From positions 62,001 through 126,000 of the forward strand of contig CAJNDS010002280.1 in the NCBI GenBank assembly GCA_905221605.1: DNA of 64,000 nt. The letters are read 5' to 3'. Numbering within the stretch: the stretch's first letter is position 1; every line of letters starts with the position of its first letter. Below the pieces are notes generated by a model that ran no database searches, had not been told where the DNA came from, and saw only the letters and a list, made by a program, of their open reading frames with translations. The position numbers were made by a program, and so were the translations under genes. This stretch comes from Symbiodinium natans (taxonomy: Eukaryota; Sar; Dinophyceae; Suessiales; Symbiodiniaceae). Shown piece after piece: positions 1 to 14,100 of the stretch.

Positions 1-68
1 CCCTAGACCCAAAAACCCCCTTCTTCCCAGTGCCCTGTAGGCCCTGACACCGTAACTCCCTAAACAAC

Positions 69-234
69 GTAACCTAAACCCTAAACCCTAAACCCTAAAC
101 CCTAAACCCTAAACCCTAAACCCTAAACCCTAAACCCTAAACCCTAAACCCTAAACCCTAAACCCTAAACCCTAAAACCCTAACTCAAAACCCTAAACCC
201 TAAATCCTAAAACCCTAACTCTAAACCCTAAACC
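69..234. repeat. interstitial telomere array (CCCTAAA)n
   Basis: About 15 near-perfect units, then degenerate ones. The sequence before it (1-68) is not telomeric and the window continues beyond it, so it is not shown to be a chromosome end. Confidence 0.95.
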
Positions 235-3200
235 CTCGACTGGCCTTCTTGGGCGCTGTGGCGGCGCAGGCGGATGTAGCAAGCGGACCGGAGGCCTGGA
301 TGCAAGCACCACGTCTTCAGCTTCGGGTTCAGGTCGCAGGCTGATGAGCACGCAGTGGCGCGAAGACGGTTTAGGGTTGAAGGTTGAGGGCTTAGGGTTT
401 AGGGTTTTTCCCACCCCAAGACTGCCCCCAACACGATTCACCACCTCTGTTTTTCAAGTCTGCCATACGAGCTTCTACACGATTCACAAGTCGGAAACTG
501 AAGTATTCCAACTGCATTATTCAAGATAAGCTCGCTTCAAAAATTTTTCCTTCTCACTACATCTTGTTAAACGGCTACTTGTATGTGTACTTGGTAGAGC
601 TCAGGTTCAGGATGTTCAGGCTGTCAGGTTTATGGGTGTAAGTCCTCCTCTGTGCCGGGCAAGACATGGGCTGCCAGTCGCTGGACGCGGTTCATGGTTG
701 CTGTGGCTTCTCTGGCGTGTCTCTGGTGTTTGAGGCATCTGAGTCTAAGCCCTAAAGTCCGAAAGCCTAAAGGCTAAACCCTGAGGCCTTAAGAGTTTAG
801 AGACTCATGGTTGCGAGTGTTCATTTGCTATTTGCTTCCTGGTTGGCCGAATGGCTGCAGGCCGTTGGAGTCCTTATGAAAGTCGAATACCAAGGCCTCA
901 ACATGTTGCTTCAAGGCTCTGGGGTTGAGAGGCTAGAGGCAATGCCCTCAATATCTAGCTTCAACCCGCTGGCCCCAAGACCCGACAACCCCAAGCTTGG
1001 GCTTTAGGGTCGAGGGACCGGGCGCGTGCAGTTTGTGGCGGAACGTGCTTTCATGATCCCAGATCCTGAAGAGGCCCAGAGATTCGATGCTCTCAGAAGG
1101 CCTCAACGAGAGGGGGTTTCCGCAGAGGATTGAGTAACCTTGCTTCGAGTCTTTGCAGGGTTTGAGGTCCGATTCTTTGCGGAGGTTCGGTCTAAGAGCG
1201 TGCATAGTCAAGGGTGGTGTATTTAGGTTTAGGAAACCCTTGAGGGTCCTAACCCCTGAGCCCTCAACCCAAAATCACACAAACCCGATCTTGACGCTGC
1301 CTATTTCTGGGCGTCTCAGCTGGTTGGCGAGGAAAATTGTGTACCAATCTCTGACCCTAAGGACAGGCAAGGTACATCACAAGGGACCAGCCGGACAGGA
1401 TGCTGGAGTGGATTCTCTGGTTGTTTGTTCAGGAGAGTTTCGGTGGCAGGACCAGATGCCCTTTGCGAACTTGCAAGCAGGAACTGTGAAGACACGGAGC
1501 CATTAATGTTGGCTGTACATCCTAAAGCGCTGCGGCCGAACACCCCCTAGTCCTAAGTTGCTTGAGCCCTGAAATCCGAACCCTCAGGCCCCTCGACCCT
1601 CACAGAAAGAGGCGATCCGAGAGCCCTAGCCCGCGTAGGCTTTATACGCTTTAGGATCGAGACTTGATTAGGACTCAGGTCTTCGGGTAATCACAGCAGA
1701 CAAATCGGGAAGTTCTGCCTCAAGTCCCTTCACAAGTCCAGCCCTGCTCGGCCCTCACCTTATCCGGCCCTGAGCAAACCCTAAACCCACTACCAAGGCT
1801 TGCACGGCAGAATGCTGCTTTATGGGCATCTGGTTCAGAGAATCCACAGACAGTGTGCCAACACTATGGGGTTGCGATATTCAGAGCAAAAGGGGTTAGG
1901 TTGTGAGCTGTATTCGGCCAAACCACGCTTCTTTCTGGGTGCGGGTCATCGGACGTGACCAAATTTCGCAGGCCTTGCGGGCCGTGGTTTTCATGGCTTC
2001 TACTGTTCGGGCAAGGTTGATGTCCTAAAGGCTTGGTGTTTGAGGCCGTGCTTGGCTTATTGTTTCCGTGCCAAAAAAACCGATTTGCTGCTATTTTAGA
2101 GTTTTCGATCTTTCAACCGACAATTCTTAAGACTCTCTCGGAGATGTAGCAGGCGGGCACACTTTTGTCATTCTGCATCGGCGATGAAGAGGACTTTGCC
2201 TCGAGCCAGCTACGCAGACAAGACGTACGATGTGGGATTCATGGTTCAGGTTTAGAGCTCAGACATTAACTGACAACATGATGTCAACATTAACTCCGCG
2301 CTTCATTGGCGCAGCCGGTGAAGAACCTCACGGTTGGTCGTGAGCCTGAGGCACGCATGATGGCAGCTGAAAAGCCCTAAGCTTCGAACCCTAACTCCTG
2401 AAACCCTTCAATTCTGAAGCGCTTGAGCCAAACCTTACACCACATTGTGACTGTGGGCATCGTCTCTGTTGTACAGGTCGACCGGATGTGGTGTCCAACA
2501 CAGAGACACACGGTGACACAAACACTGAGACAGAGAGAGAGCGAGAGAGCGACAGGGAGAGGCAAAGGGATGGAGAGAGGGAGTCTGACGGCTCAAGGAA
2601 GGTTTTGGATACATGGTTGAGGGTGAAGATTAGCCTTGGGACGACATCTAGGGTCTACATTCACACAATGCCTCAAGTTGTCAGTCCTACTCCGACATCC
2701 TTGGTCAGATCTGGGCAGCCCCGACACAGCTCGCAGCTCCGTGTTCTCCCGTGTGGCCTGGTTAATCTGCTGCCTGGCAAGGCATCTTAGGGTGGAAGGG
2801 TGAGGCCCTGGACCCTGGACTCCTTCAAGGCTCTTTTCGAGTTGGCCCAATCCGAAATGAATCAACGGTAGAACCCAAAGCCATCCCAACTGAGCCTTTT
2901 CGCAAGAAGTCTGCAAGGCCCGGTGGGCCCAAACTTGAAACTGTTCTGCTACGCAAGGAAGGCTGGTGTCTCGCCCGTCACAGATGAATCGAGCGGCACT
3001 TTCCGGTGCAGTGGCTGTGCTGAACATGTCGCGTACAGACCTCGACTGAAATCCTTGTCTAATATCTATCGAAGACTCCCGTCCTATTCCCTATGAAGAC
3101 CGACATTGCAAAACCCATGGGACGGAGAACTTATAATTTTGACAAAGCCACAACTAATGACGCTTCGACCCGCGAAGTTCTCTCATAAAACGCCCTTGAT

Positions 3201-3300
3201 GTATCTTGATGTGGGGTTTAAGCTGAAGTTCAGGATTCTGATGTACGCATGACGGTTGGAGTCGTAGTCGTAGTGTTTCGGCACTTCGAGATTTGAGGTC
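193..3300. other. no gene supported; degenerate telomere-like words
   Basis: Plausible short peptides can be read on both strands (for example near 1.05-1.1, 1.8-1.9 and 2.15-2.25 kb), but none matches a known family and competing frames look equally good. A short GA-rich microsatellite lies at 2525-2580. Confidence 0.4.
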
Positions 3301-3394
3301 TAGTTAGTTGCAGCAACCAGACAAGTTCTACAAAGCTTCCCGAACCAGCCCTTGAGCCACACATCCATGCAGACCCTGAGCAGCCGAAACCTTC

Positions 3395-3520
3395 GACACC
3401 ATCGCATTCGAGGTACGAAACTTCAATCCCGCCCTGGCGATGGCGGTCCGCGGGCCTCACGGCCACAATGGTGTCACGGAGGCTCCGGAGCTGCGCCTCG
3501 CAGGGCCGAGATGCTCACGG
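3395..3520 (-). CDS. exon candidate, end of coiled-coil gene
   Basis: The frame reads AQLRSLRDTIVAVR then PADRHRQGGIEVSYLECDGV. The first part is framed by GAG|GCGCAG and AG|GCCCGC. The exact end is unclear; no family recognised. Confidence 0.4.
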
Positions 3521-5133
3521 TATGTATACTGAAAGCCGTGACAGGCCTAGTATCCGCAGCTGCTTTCAAAAAAAAGCAAGTCGCCTAGACCTGCCGGTGT
3601 ATTTTGGAAAAAGTCGACAGGCCGGGCTGCAGATAGAGTCTTGCAGAAAAGAGAAGAATCTCGCGTTGTGGTACCAGGCAAACCGGCAGGCCCTGTTGCT
3701 AACTCGAGTCCTGTGTACAGGCTAAATTGCCAATGCACGTCCTCCCCAGAGACCTGAAGCAGTTGGGAATCGGGGAGTAAGCCCTCATATGAATTTTCGA
3801 GGATTTCGGCGCCGTAGCAGCAAGCCCAAAAGCAGAACCTTGGACTGCTACAGTCGAAGGACAGGCAAAGCTTTCAAAGCTTTCACCCTCCCTAATAAAG
3901 AGAAAACCGCAGATGTGAAGAATATGCGGTGCTCTGTAGGGGGAGGCAGGAGGAGCGTTCAGGGTTTGGGAGTTCAGGGGGTTTGGGTTGTGGGTGAAGA
4001 ATTGGGGGGGTTCCAAAGGATTTAACCCTCAGCCCGTATCTGCCTGCTGTGCCACTTTCAGCTCTTGCTCCACCTGCAGTATCTCTATGTCTGACTTTGG
4101 GCTCTAGGGTTGTGTGTTCAAGAAGGGCTTCGCTTTGGTCGGAAAGCTTTGCTGATAGGGGGTAGGCTTTGGGGCGTGGGCTTGCGGACAGAGGGAGGAG
4201 GGCTTGAGGCTATCCGCTTTTGCAAAATGGGCCGAGGGGTTTGTGGTTTAGGCGTTTAACGGCTGACCAGGGAAAGGGTCAGAATGCCCCCTGAGGCAAG
4301 TGGAGCCCTTGTGTCAGAGCGGGCAAGTTCCGACCCCTGGAACTTTGTACGCAGGGCTTCATGTGTTTCTCAACGTTTAGTACGGTTGATGGATGTCTCG
4401 GAAGCCATCATGAATCATGGGTCGAGGGGTTCGAGAGTTCATGTGGAAGTCGGTTTCGTTTTGCAGGCCTCTAGAAACTCGGACCATCTGGAATCAAGGC
4501 ACTGGCAACCCAACCCCTGACATCACCACAACCAAAGGCCTCAACCCCGAAAGCCTCGAAACACCTTACGCCCCCAAACTCACCCTCAACTCTATCTCTA
4601 TCTACAGTCGCTCCCGGCACCTCCCTCCGTCGAAGGAGAAGACGCACCTCCTCCTTGCAGAAGGACGCAGAGACTTCGGTTTGGAGGTTGGGCTTCAGGG
4701 CTTCAGTGCTTCAGGACTTGAATGCGCACTTCACAACCGCCCCGACCACACAGCCTGCACCCTCGACAGCCAGTCCTCCATGGCGCTGCTCTGCCTGGCG
4801 TCCCGCGTCGCCACAACAGCTACTGCTTGGGACGTGAGGATCCAGCACGGGAGCCCGAGGAGCCCGCAAACCCTAACCATCCCTAACCCTACACCCTAAG
4901 GCACCTCAAGTCCATGCACAAGTGCATCTCATGTACTTGAAGCTCCTCAGCCCCAGTTGGAGGCTCGTCTGAGTCGCCCTGGCCTGGAAGCTTCCTTCTC
5001 CCAGCCGTTTTTGCGTACCGCAGTGTCGCAAGCGCAATACACTCCCCAGCGGACGATCTATTGCAGTTGTTGCAGTCTTCCCAACTGGCCGAAGCTTAGC
5101 GTGCTAGGCTGAAACTCTTCGGTGCCTTGACGC

Positions 5134-5166
5134 CTCTTGCCGAGCTTGCGCTTGCTCCGTCTCCAC
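5134..5166 (-). CDS. coiled-coil exon candidate
   Basis: 11 codons, VETEQAQARQE, between CAG|GTGGAG and GAG|GCGTCA. It probably follows the exon at 5.6 kb in the same gene. The frame stays open upstream with more coil-like sequence (FADLEIKTSKLGQ). Confidence 0.45.
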
Positions 5167-5596
5167 CTGCCCCAGCTTTGAAGTTTTAATTTCAAGGTCG
5201 GCGAAGCTTTTCGAATTTACTTGGGGATCAGGGTGTAGAGTTTGAACTCGGCGTAGCCACATAAATCTTGAACCGTGTTGCATGTGGATACTGCTCCCCA
5301 CGCCCGCGACACCCCCCCGCCCCTCCCCCCATGCTCCCCCTTGCCCCCGCAAGGTGCGAGAGGCTTGCCAAAATCTTGTTCCCCAAGGGACTTGGCCAAA
5401 CTCTTACATCCTAACACCTTTCTGAAGCATCTTGAACCCCAACTCTCACAAACTTAAGATGTAAGGTCCTGACAAGACAAAAAAGCTTGTCGTCTGTCAT
5501 ATATACATGCAGGCAGGCACGAAAGCATAACTAAATGCATGCACGCTTAAACTGCTTGCACCTCTGCGTCTCAAAACTTAACTTTGAAAGCCACGC

Positions 5597-5659
5597 CTCG
5601 CGTCTCAGGGCTGCGGCTCGACGTTCCGCAGCGACGGTCTCCTGTCGCAGGCGTGACGC
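5597..5659 (-). CDS. coiled-coil exon candidate
   Basis: 21 codons, ASRLRQETVAAERRAAALRR then E, bounded by CAG|GCGTCA and GAG|GCGTGG as in the deaminase gene. The heptad-like Arg/Glu/Ala pattern suggests a coiled coil. No family recognised. A CCCTAG word sits just upstream in the sense direction. Confidence 0.5.
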
Positions 5660-6147
5660 CTGGCGCTCGGAACTAGGGTTTTCGGGTCTCCGGCTCCAGG
5701 GCCTCGGGAATCTTCTTACGATATACTTTGGGGCTGTAATGTCCTTCTAGCTTGAACTCCAAGGCCAAACTAAAACGTTAAGTCTACAGCTTTGAGGCTC
5801 TGCAAGGTTGAGGCCTGTGCTGCTCATATTTGTAGTTTACAATGGCTTTCTAGTTCTATTTCAAGGATCCCTATCCGTCTCGACACCCCCGCCAATCTAC
5901 AAACGTGCAGCGAGATCACAGTTTTCCCCCTGACACGCCCCGCACATGTAGCGGTGGCCACCCTTGAAATAAAAGATTGCCGACGACACGCCGCGCACCC
6001 CCCCCCCCCCTTTACTGGTAACTCGGAACCGTAGCTCGTAACCCTTAAAGCCTGAAACCGGTGTTTACTTAGCTTTGCGGTTTCTCAACTTCCAGCCCAT
6101 ACGAAATGAAGCTCCTACAAACACTACAGCCATCTGCAGCACTCAGC

Positions 6148-6192
6148 CTCATCTTCCAGCTGCGATGTCTCTGCATCCGTTCTGCGACCCTC
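6148..6192 (-). CDS. coiled-coil exon candidate
   Basis: 15 codons, EGRRTDAETSQLEDE, between CAG|GAGGGT and GAG|GCTGAG. Charged and helical, likely upstream of the exons at 5.1-5.7 kb in the same minus-strand gene. Confidence 0.4.
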
Positions 6193-6199
6193 CTGGAGA

Positions 6200-8070
6200 A
6201 ATACCCAAATGGGTCTAAGTTGAAACCTAAGAGAGTCTAAGTTGAAACCTAAAGTCTCAAGACTTCAGCTGCATTTTGTCTCGAACTTAGAGCTTTAGGA
6301 TCCGAGGTTGTCTTGCGGAAAAATGGTGGTCTCAGAGCTGGGCATTAGCTACAGGCATCATGGCTCCAGAATTCCGGGCTTATGCTTGACCGGACAGACT
6401 TGGGATGACTTGCCTCGTGTGAGCTTGCTGACAAAGGGGTCAAGGGGTTACGGCTTCGGCTCCGGCAAACGCAGTATTCAACTAGCAAGATCTCTATATT
6501 GTCCACCTAGCGCCGTCATCCAAGCAAACTCAGCAAGTCACTGGAACCACATCGAGCCCAAGCCCAAATCCTTAACCCAATATTATCCAACAAGGCATGC
6601 TGCTTGAGGACTATTTTTCTCCGAGGTCGAGAACGCCGGTTTTCTGATGATGTGCCACCCTGGTCCAAGCCGACCGGGGGAAATCGATCTATTTGTGGGG
6701 GCTTGCGCCACCAGCAAACGACTTAGGTGCTCAGATTCCATAGGCTTCAGTGCGACTACTCTGCCCATCGAGTGAGATTCTTTGTGCCCTGTCGGCAAAC
6801 GACCGGTTACGTAGCCAACGGCTCCAAAGACACTAAAGACACCAACTCCTTCAGGACTTTGTGTTTGGGTTTAGACTGAGTAGGCTAAGGCTCTAGGTCA
6901 TGCAGAGGCACTCACCAATATTTAGATGGACTCACCACTGACAGTGACATCAACCCTACCTCATGTATGGAGAAACTACCCACCTCCACCCTGCTGAAAC
7001 CCTGCCAAAATCCGAATTCTCAGTCTTCATCTGTCCGACCGTGTAGCACAGCACTCAGGCCCTGCCTGCTGTTACCAGTGAACAAAAGCAAGGTTTTCAA
7101 GTGGTTGAGGATCCAGGGTAAACGATTGAACGAACAGGGCTTAAGCTTCAGGCCCTAAGGATTCTGAGCGGGCCACAGACTATCAGTGAATCAGGTTCGT
7201 CAAGCCATGCGCGGGACTGTGGCATCTGCAACATGAAAGGCTGAAGCGACTATTGGCTTCTAGTTTCGGTTGCACAATGACTAGTTCGGCCCACGCTTTG
7301 GAAACGACCTGAGGAACGTAAGTTCGGCGATTCTGCTGCAAGCCCAGATCCTTTCCATGAATAGCTTGGATGACAAGCCCAAGCCCTCTAAGCCAACAAT
7401 GCCAAACCCTAAAGCGTAAAGAGCCTTGTGAGCAAAATGGGCGTGTTACCTTCATGGCAGTTCTCTCCTAAACAGGCAAATCCAACCTGTTGCTTCGGGC
7501 TCCGGGCTTAGGTTCTGACATTCTCAAGGTCGAGGGCTGAGGTTGCAAGGTCTTGAGCATTTTAATAGTAGGCTTTAGGTGCGGGCCCTGTAGGGCTGTT
7601 TGCTCAGCCGATGAGAAGACAGAGCTGTTCCAGCGCAGGGGTCGTTACAAAGGATTTTGACAAAGCGTGCCATAGCCTTCATACATATTCCTATGGTTGA
7701 GAACCTCAACTTACAATGCGGGGCTACAGGGTATGTCGTGACAACCACATCTGCAAGGTCAAGCCCTAACGGTATGGATCTCATGGGTTTGCCGCGGAAA
7801 ACTCCTGAAGCTCTTTAGTCAGCCTGCTCTTGCCGGCATCATCGAGCCTTGAGCAGGGGATCTTTACGTGTCGAGAGCCCGAAGCCCGAAGCTCTGTACA
7901 GCCCAACTTCCTCATAACCCTGAACCTGAAGCGTTGATGAGGCCTGCCATGCAACCCTTACCCCTCCACCGCGGGTTCATCTCCCGGCACATGGGGTTTT
8001 GGGTCGAAAGGGATTTTCCATAGGTGTTGTGTCCGTTTACCTGTCAACCCGCAGGATTCGAGGTTTATGT
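6200..8070. other. unassigned, no gene supported
   Basis: The longest minus-strand frames, at 7183-7455 and 7575-7784, are protein-like but match no family I recognise, and the deaminase gene shows that such intronic frames can be spurious. No repeats stand out. Confidence 0.4.
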
Positions 8071-8075
8071 TCAGG

Positions 8076-8140
8076 TCAGAGGATTCCCGGATGTGCAGGG
8101 GGTACTCGAGAATCTGCCTGAGCTGCTTCTTGTCGCGCCT
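8076..8140 (-). CDS. possible terminal exon of the deaminase
   Basis: A short frame after GGAAG that fits the phase of exon 18 and reaches TGA within about 21 codons, about where the family ends. A shift of two bases at the acceptor gives another short frame that also ends in TGA. The C-terminal residues are therefore not settled. Confidence 0.35.
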
Positions 8141-11100
8141 CTTCCGGGTTTAGATCACGATAGCCCTCCCTGGCACAGCCTAAGTCCTTTACGTCCCTCA
8201 ACCTCCACTGCCCTTGGGACAAAGGACCTTAGGTCACTGTGTCCATGCGACCGGCTGGGAGCCGATGGACATTGAAGATTTGGGGGGCAAGGTTTCGGAA
8301 CAAGACGCAACAGGGTCTGGCTTTCGGGGCTGTGGATAAGGAGAAGCCAAGAAGCAGAGTGGCGTCGATCGAGTTCTGAACCATCTTGATGACATCCTCG
8401 CGGGAAACCGGCAGAGCCTCAGTCAGCTTTCTTGATTCCGAACAGGTCTTGGGCTTGGGGTTTAGGGAGGTCTGAAGACACAAGGTATTGATTCTTGAAA
8501 AGTCCAAATGCTAAACCCGAGCCTTTAAATTTGCTTCTCTCAAGGGTTGCGTGCTCATTATTGAAATGGTTCCAGTCTAGGGGGTTGGCTCAGTTGTGTG
8601 CTACGTGTGCGTGCCAAGGGCAGCTGCAGCTGCAGCTCCCACGAGCGACTGGACTCCCCGTGGTGAGGCGCCCTCCGTTGAAGCAGCGAGAGTGAGATTG
8701 AGGGTTTGTCGCCCGCCACGAGGCATTGAAAGCGAATGCCAGAGTTTACGGGCATCCGTTGGGCATACCAAGGGAATGCAGAGGTCTCACAGCTCGCTTC
8801 GTTGAAAGCAGTGCCGCTGATGATCTGTAGAATTAGAGCTACATCATTACGGCGGGGCCTCGGAGCCCGCTTGTAGAGTTCGTTCCAGTTTTTAGGGCAA
8901 ACCTGAATGAACAACAGCCCCAACTTCATCATTCAAGGTTCAACTAGGAATAAAAAGGGTGCCCTTTTTGGTTCTCAAAGGGGTTTATAAGGGAACCTGA
9001 ACTCCCAAAAAAGGGAACAAGGGCTAGTCAAGTTAGGCTGAGGGCCACCCCGCGGTTGCGACTTGTGTTGTTGAGCCGCTACGTCGATCCCCGTCGTCCT
9101 CAACGGTAAACCGTGAACTCCTTTGAGGTTCGGTCGGGGACATTTTGGTTTTAAAGCCCTGTCAGAGTTTTGAGATTCTCCAGCTACAGCTGGGTGTTGT
9201 CTTGTAAGCAGCCTGACTGACATGGCAAGAAGGGCTACCTTACTTGCAACTTACAGCTACGCAGGAGCCTTCTAGGGTTGAAGGATTTTTTTGGGTTCAA
9301 ACCCTAAACCCTAAACCCTAAACCCCAAACCCTAAACCCTAAACCCTAGACTTAAGACTTGAAGTTCAAGGCTTAGGGCTTCGGGGGGCTTGGAGGGCCG
9401 ACACTTGAGCTCGGGGGCTGCTGCCACTTCCAAGAAGTTCTCCGTCATGTAGCCTGACATCAGCTTCTCACGTAGAGGGCGGCTCTGGCTCGGGGTTCAG
9501 GGTTAGGGAGGGCTTTCGGGGCTTTCGTGTCTTGAGCTGTTTTCTGGTTCAACATGAAACCGCTGGGCCTCAAGCTGAACAGCAGCAGACGGGTGGGAAA
9601 ACCTGAAACCCCAACGCGGACTCCTGAGCTCACGCTCAAGCCCCAGAAATCCTGGAAACCCTCAGTTCTGCCTTACCTCGAGACCCAAGCCCAGACCGAA
9701 ACCCCGCAAACCCTAAACCCTAAACCCTAAATCCGGAGCCCAGGAGCCGCCGAAATAGGCGGGGTCATCTGAGTTGAGCCTTGGGCCGCTTGGTAGACCA
9801 GTAACCAGAATATAATTAGGGGTACCCCTTGTTTTGGGGTTGGCTGCTTTGTAGGGGAACCTGGTACACCAAAAAGGGAAAAGGATACCACTGGGCGGGA
9901 CTCGAGGAGTTGATGTTTCGAATCAGAGCCTTCGGCCCCACAAACCCCTGAATCCCTACCTCAAGGTTCATGATGCGTGGGTACTGTAGTTACCAGCACG
10001 GCTGTATGTAGTTAGATGATAGCGTGTGTGTACCTGTGAAGCTGCAAGTACACCTCCCTGAAGCCCCAAAGCGCGAGCCCGCAAGATGAAAGTCCTCCAT
10101 CCTGCCGGATTCATGAGGGACTCTGGTTTTCGGGTTAGAATGGCCTTTAAGCCCTCTGAAAAATATTGCTGAACATGATCCTCTTAAACCCAAATAAGGG
10201 GAAATATAAAGATCCCAAGGGCCTACCTGGTAGGGTTTTTTTGGGTCCGGGGCTTCCGTCTCCCAACCCGCTGCGACCACCCACTGGACACCCAAGGTAC
10301 GGGCACCTGTACCCTGGGTGTGCTGGACTCAGGAGGGTTCGAGCTCTGGCGTTTCTGTGGGACATGTTTCCTTTCATAAAAAGGCGAGGTGCGTAATGCA
10401 GACCCCTTCGTCCAGCATCTTCTTGAGGTTGTGATCCTTCATCCTTGGAGAGGCGTGGTTTCTGCGGATTCTGTGCCCTGAGCCCTAGAAACCAGCAAAG
10501 AAATGCACCCTGAAACTTGGCTTGGAGCCGGCCAAGGGTCACACCACTGCAAGACGGACGAAGACCCTAAATCCTCAACTAGGATGGCCCTTCAAACCCT
10601 CTGAAAAATATTCCTAAATATGGTCCTCTTAAACCCAACAAGAAAAAACATAAAATATCCCAAGGGCCTACCTAGTCAACCAAGCGACTCCTTGAAGACG
10701 CAAAGCTTGACGTTCGACAGGGGGCAAACAGTAAGTGGCATGCGCTCCTGGCGGGGGCTTCAGACTCAAGATTGGGGTTCCAGGGCCTATGGCCTATGGC
10801 CTATGGCCTAAGGGGCTTGGGGTTTCGAGTGTAGCATTCAGGGTTGGTATTGTATGCCGGTGACCTTGACTTAAACAGAGAAGAACGGTTTGAGAGCCTT
10901 AACTCCTAATCCCCAAAGCCCAAAGCACGTCAAAACCAACTGTGATACTCCTGCAACTTGCTGCATGTTGTTCGGTGAACTGCGGAGATTCTTCTTTTCG
11001 GCACTACATACATACATACATACGTACGTACATACATACATACATTTACAAAATCTGCAGCCTCGGAACTGGCGTAGAGTGGTTTCTTGGGTGATCTTGT

Positions 11101-14100
11101 GAAGTTTGCGTTGCGTCGGAGCAACTACCCCACCTGTTGCCTCAGGCTCCTTGAAGGCCGTGGACGAGTCATGTACCCAACAGGGGGAAATGATGTCTGC
11201 AACTGTTAAGACTGTCATGCTTACTCGGACAAACAAGGCAGAGAAGCGCAATGGTCGACGAAGTCTTCTGCGCGGCAGCTGTTTGAAAGCGTGTGCAGGC
11301 TTACCAAACTGCCTAGTAATTTAGCCACAGCTCAAAACCCTGAACCGGAAATGGTGCAGCCCACACCCTGACATGTATGCACTGTAAGCCTTTCGAAGAG
11401 ACCGCTTCCCCGCCCCTAACCTCAACACCCCAACCGGCCCCTGAAACCCTGAACCTTCGACCATCCAAAGGCCTAAGCCCTAAGCCCTAAGCCCTAAACC
11501 CTAAACCCTAAACCGCTCCTTCACCAGTCGCTTGACCAACTCCGGGTCCTCTGCTGAGCGCACACCATGGTCCACGCGCTTCACCTGGGCAGGCTTCCGA
11601 GCCTAATATAGGGGCCTGCATAGTTAGGATAGGCTTTTGGGGGTCATTATCGTATAATTTCAAAGGGACCATAAGGGAATATGAGTAATGTTGGACCCTG
11701 TTTAGTAGGGGCCTCCTCTTTAAAGTCAACTTGGCCGGATTATTCAGGACCCCCTGACTGTTTGCGGGGTCCTCTTTAAAGTCAAATCGTCCGGGCGCCG
11801 TAAGAAAATTCCACGTGGCGCGCCTTTAAAAAAGATAACCGGGCATCGCTGCCCCCTTTAAACCTATCTAAACTCCTCCCTATTAAAATCATATAAGCCC
11901 CCGGGGCCGTATAATCAGGATCCCATCCACGCCTCGACTGTTCAGGGGGGGGGGGGGGGCCCTACGCATTAAAGAGGGTCCCACATTAGTAATTTTCCGA
12001 CCCCATATACTGCGTGGGTTTGGGGTTTAAAGTGCCTGTCGCTCCCCTTTGGGCCCTTTGTTGAAGACCTCCACAACTGCCTCCTGAGGCTAACTGTACC
12101 TAGGAGATACAGTACAATGCTGGAGTAACACACGTTGTATGTAGGATTTCAGATGACTGCATCGAAATCGGGTTTCGAGGGAGCAGGGGGGAGAAGGCTT
12201 CAGGATTTTTTGGGGCCTGTGCTTACATGGGTCGAGGGTTTCAGGGCTGTGGGTTTTGATGCCCTGCAGTCCTCGGTTCACCTGCAAATTGGGGAGCAAC
12301 ACCTGTTTGGTTTAACGAGGCCTTCCCTGACCGAACCCTGAAAAACAAGAAAGGATGCCACGAGGGATCGTGGACACCTCCCGAAATCCCGAATGCTGGC
12401 TCCAGGAATATGGGGAGGGAAAAAGCGAATCTAACCGAAACTCTGCCAAACCTCGTGAGCAGCTCCTCAACCCATCCAAGCCCTCTCAAAATGCCCCTCC
12501 CTCGCCTTCAGGAGGTCAAGTGCTGCCCAAACGTATTCTGGTGGTCCTGCACGGGTCCAGGGGTTCAGGTTGCCAGTTTCTTTTCGGCACAAGGTTCGAG
12601 GCTACCCAGGGCCTGAAAAGTTAAGGAGAATGCAGGCTCAAGACGTCGGATCTTTTCAGACCTTTGGACCTGCTCTCTCTCTTCTGGTGTGCTTTTTGCA
12701 TCTCAAGCTAAACCATTTTGGGGTTTTTAGGGTTTAGGTATCAGGCAAGTGACGACCAAGGAAGCCCCTAGAGCGGGAGCGGAGAGGGTCTCAGCTCAAC
12801 CCTTGAAACCTCTTCCTTCCCCTCCCGAGTACAGGATACACGTTAGCTCACAGGCCTGTAATGCATAGTATGGTCTGCCACGGGTCCTTCCTCCCCTGCG
12901 TGCGCCACGCAGTCGAAGCCGTGTCCGCGGGCCTTCTCGAACAGTTCCTTGTACTTCCTCAGCAAGAACTTGGCAAACTGCAAGCCCTAAAGCCTGCAAC
13001 CCTAAACCCTCCTAGGCTGGCCCTACGCTAACCACCAAGGTCTCAGCCACACTATTTCTGCTAGGGCGAAGTAGCAGTCGGGTTTAGACCTCTTCAGGGT
13101 TTATGGAGCTGCTGAAGCTGTGTTGCACGCCGCACATGGTTCTCAAGATTAGAGGTGGTTTTTACTCGTTGACCCGGAAATGATTCTAGGGTTTAGGGTT
13201 TAGGGTTTAGGGTTTAGGGTTTAGGCAGCAGCCACGGATCTCCGGATGATTACCTTTCTCAGTCGAGTCCAGGCCTGGCAGGCTTCGGCTTATAGTCATC
13301 CAAGCAATAGGAAGTCATAGGTAGAGCTACAAACAAAGTGGTCGCTGCTTCAAGCTTCCAACCCTGCCTGCAACCTCCCCTTCACTTTCCAAGGCAAGGA
13401 TTCTAGGGATATCCACCTTTGCATGAGATCCCCTATGTCTACATCATCTATCTGGGCATCTCATGCTTCCAGCGATCCATTGCAGGTCGTTCATCGATGA
13501 GGGGGAATCCGAATCCCAACTCAGAGGTCCCAAGCATCCTGTTTGCAGGCTCTTCCAGCTCGGAACCCGGGGTCTCTAAGTACCATTTGTAGCCCAGTAA
13601 CCATACTGTACGAAGGGCACCCCTTTTAATTTTTCTAAGGAGAGCCTTGAACCAAAAAGGGAAAGGGGTACCACTGGTCTACCAAGAGAAGGATGCCCCC
13701 AAGGAATGCCAGCAGCTCAAGCAGGATGCCCTGCCTACACCGTGGATGAGGTGCTTGAAAGGCAAAGATGCTTCCAATGCCTTCTCCATGTCCTCGCTGA
13801 TATCGCATAAGTTCACCCTGACCCAAATGCATAAAACTTGGCCCCTGAGCCTGGAGGCGAAACCCTAAACCCTGAACCATAAACACAAGTGTTTGGCATT
13901 TCGGGATCAAAGATCGAGTATTGCAGCCCCGTGGGTTGACGTTTAACTCTCAGGTGCTCAGGGAAAGTTTGGGAGACGGTTTCAGAGATCAGGCTTTGGG
14001 GTAGGCGTAGTTCGGGCCACTACAGCACCTTTGATGCAGTGGGGCTGCTTGAGACCCTTATAGTCGTTTCTGCATACAACTCAGGGTAAGCTGCAGTGAT

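Noticed and set aside
1-234. Window start as a chromosome end
   Set aside because: The array is preceded by non-telomeric sequence, and equal arrays recur throughout in both orientations.
10579-10675. MITEs as introners that bring their own splice sites (ends read GTAGG...CCTAG)
   Set aside because: In the deaminase gene the true junctions, fixed by homology, lie 14-18 bases outside the nearest MITE ends (A2, B3). At C1 and C3 the phases of the flanking peptides do not match across the element.
13096-13180. Plus-strand exon-like reading MELLKLCCTPHMVLKIRGG next to a telomere array
   Set aside because: It lies in an intron of the minus-strand deaminase gene, antisense. It shows that natural-looking peptides occur by chance here, and lowered confidence in all exon calls without homology.
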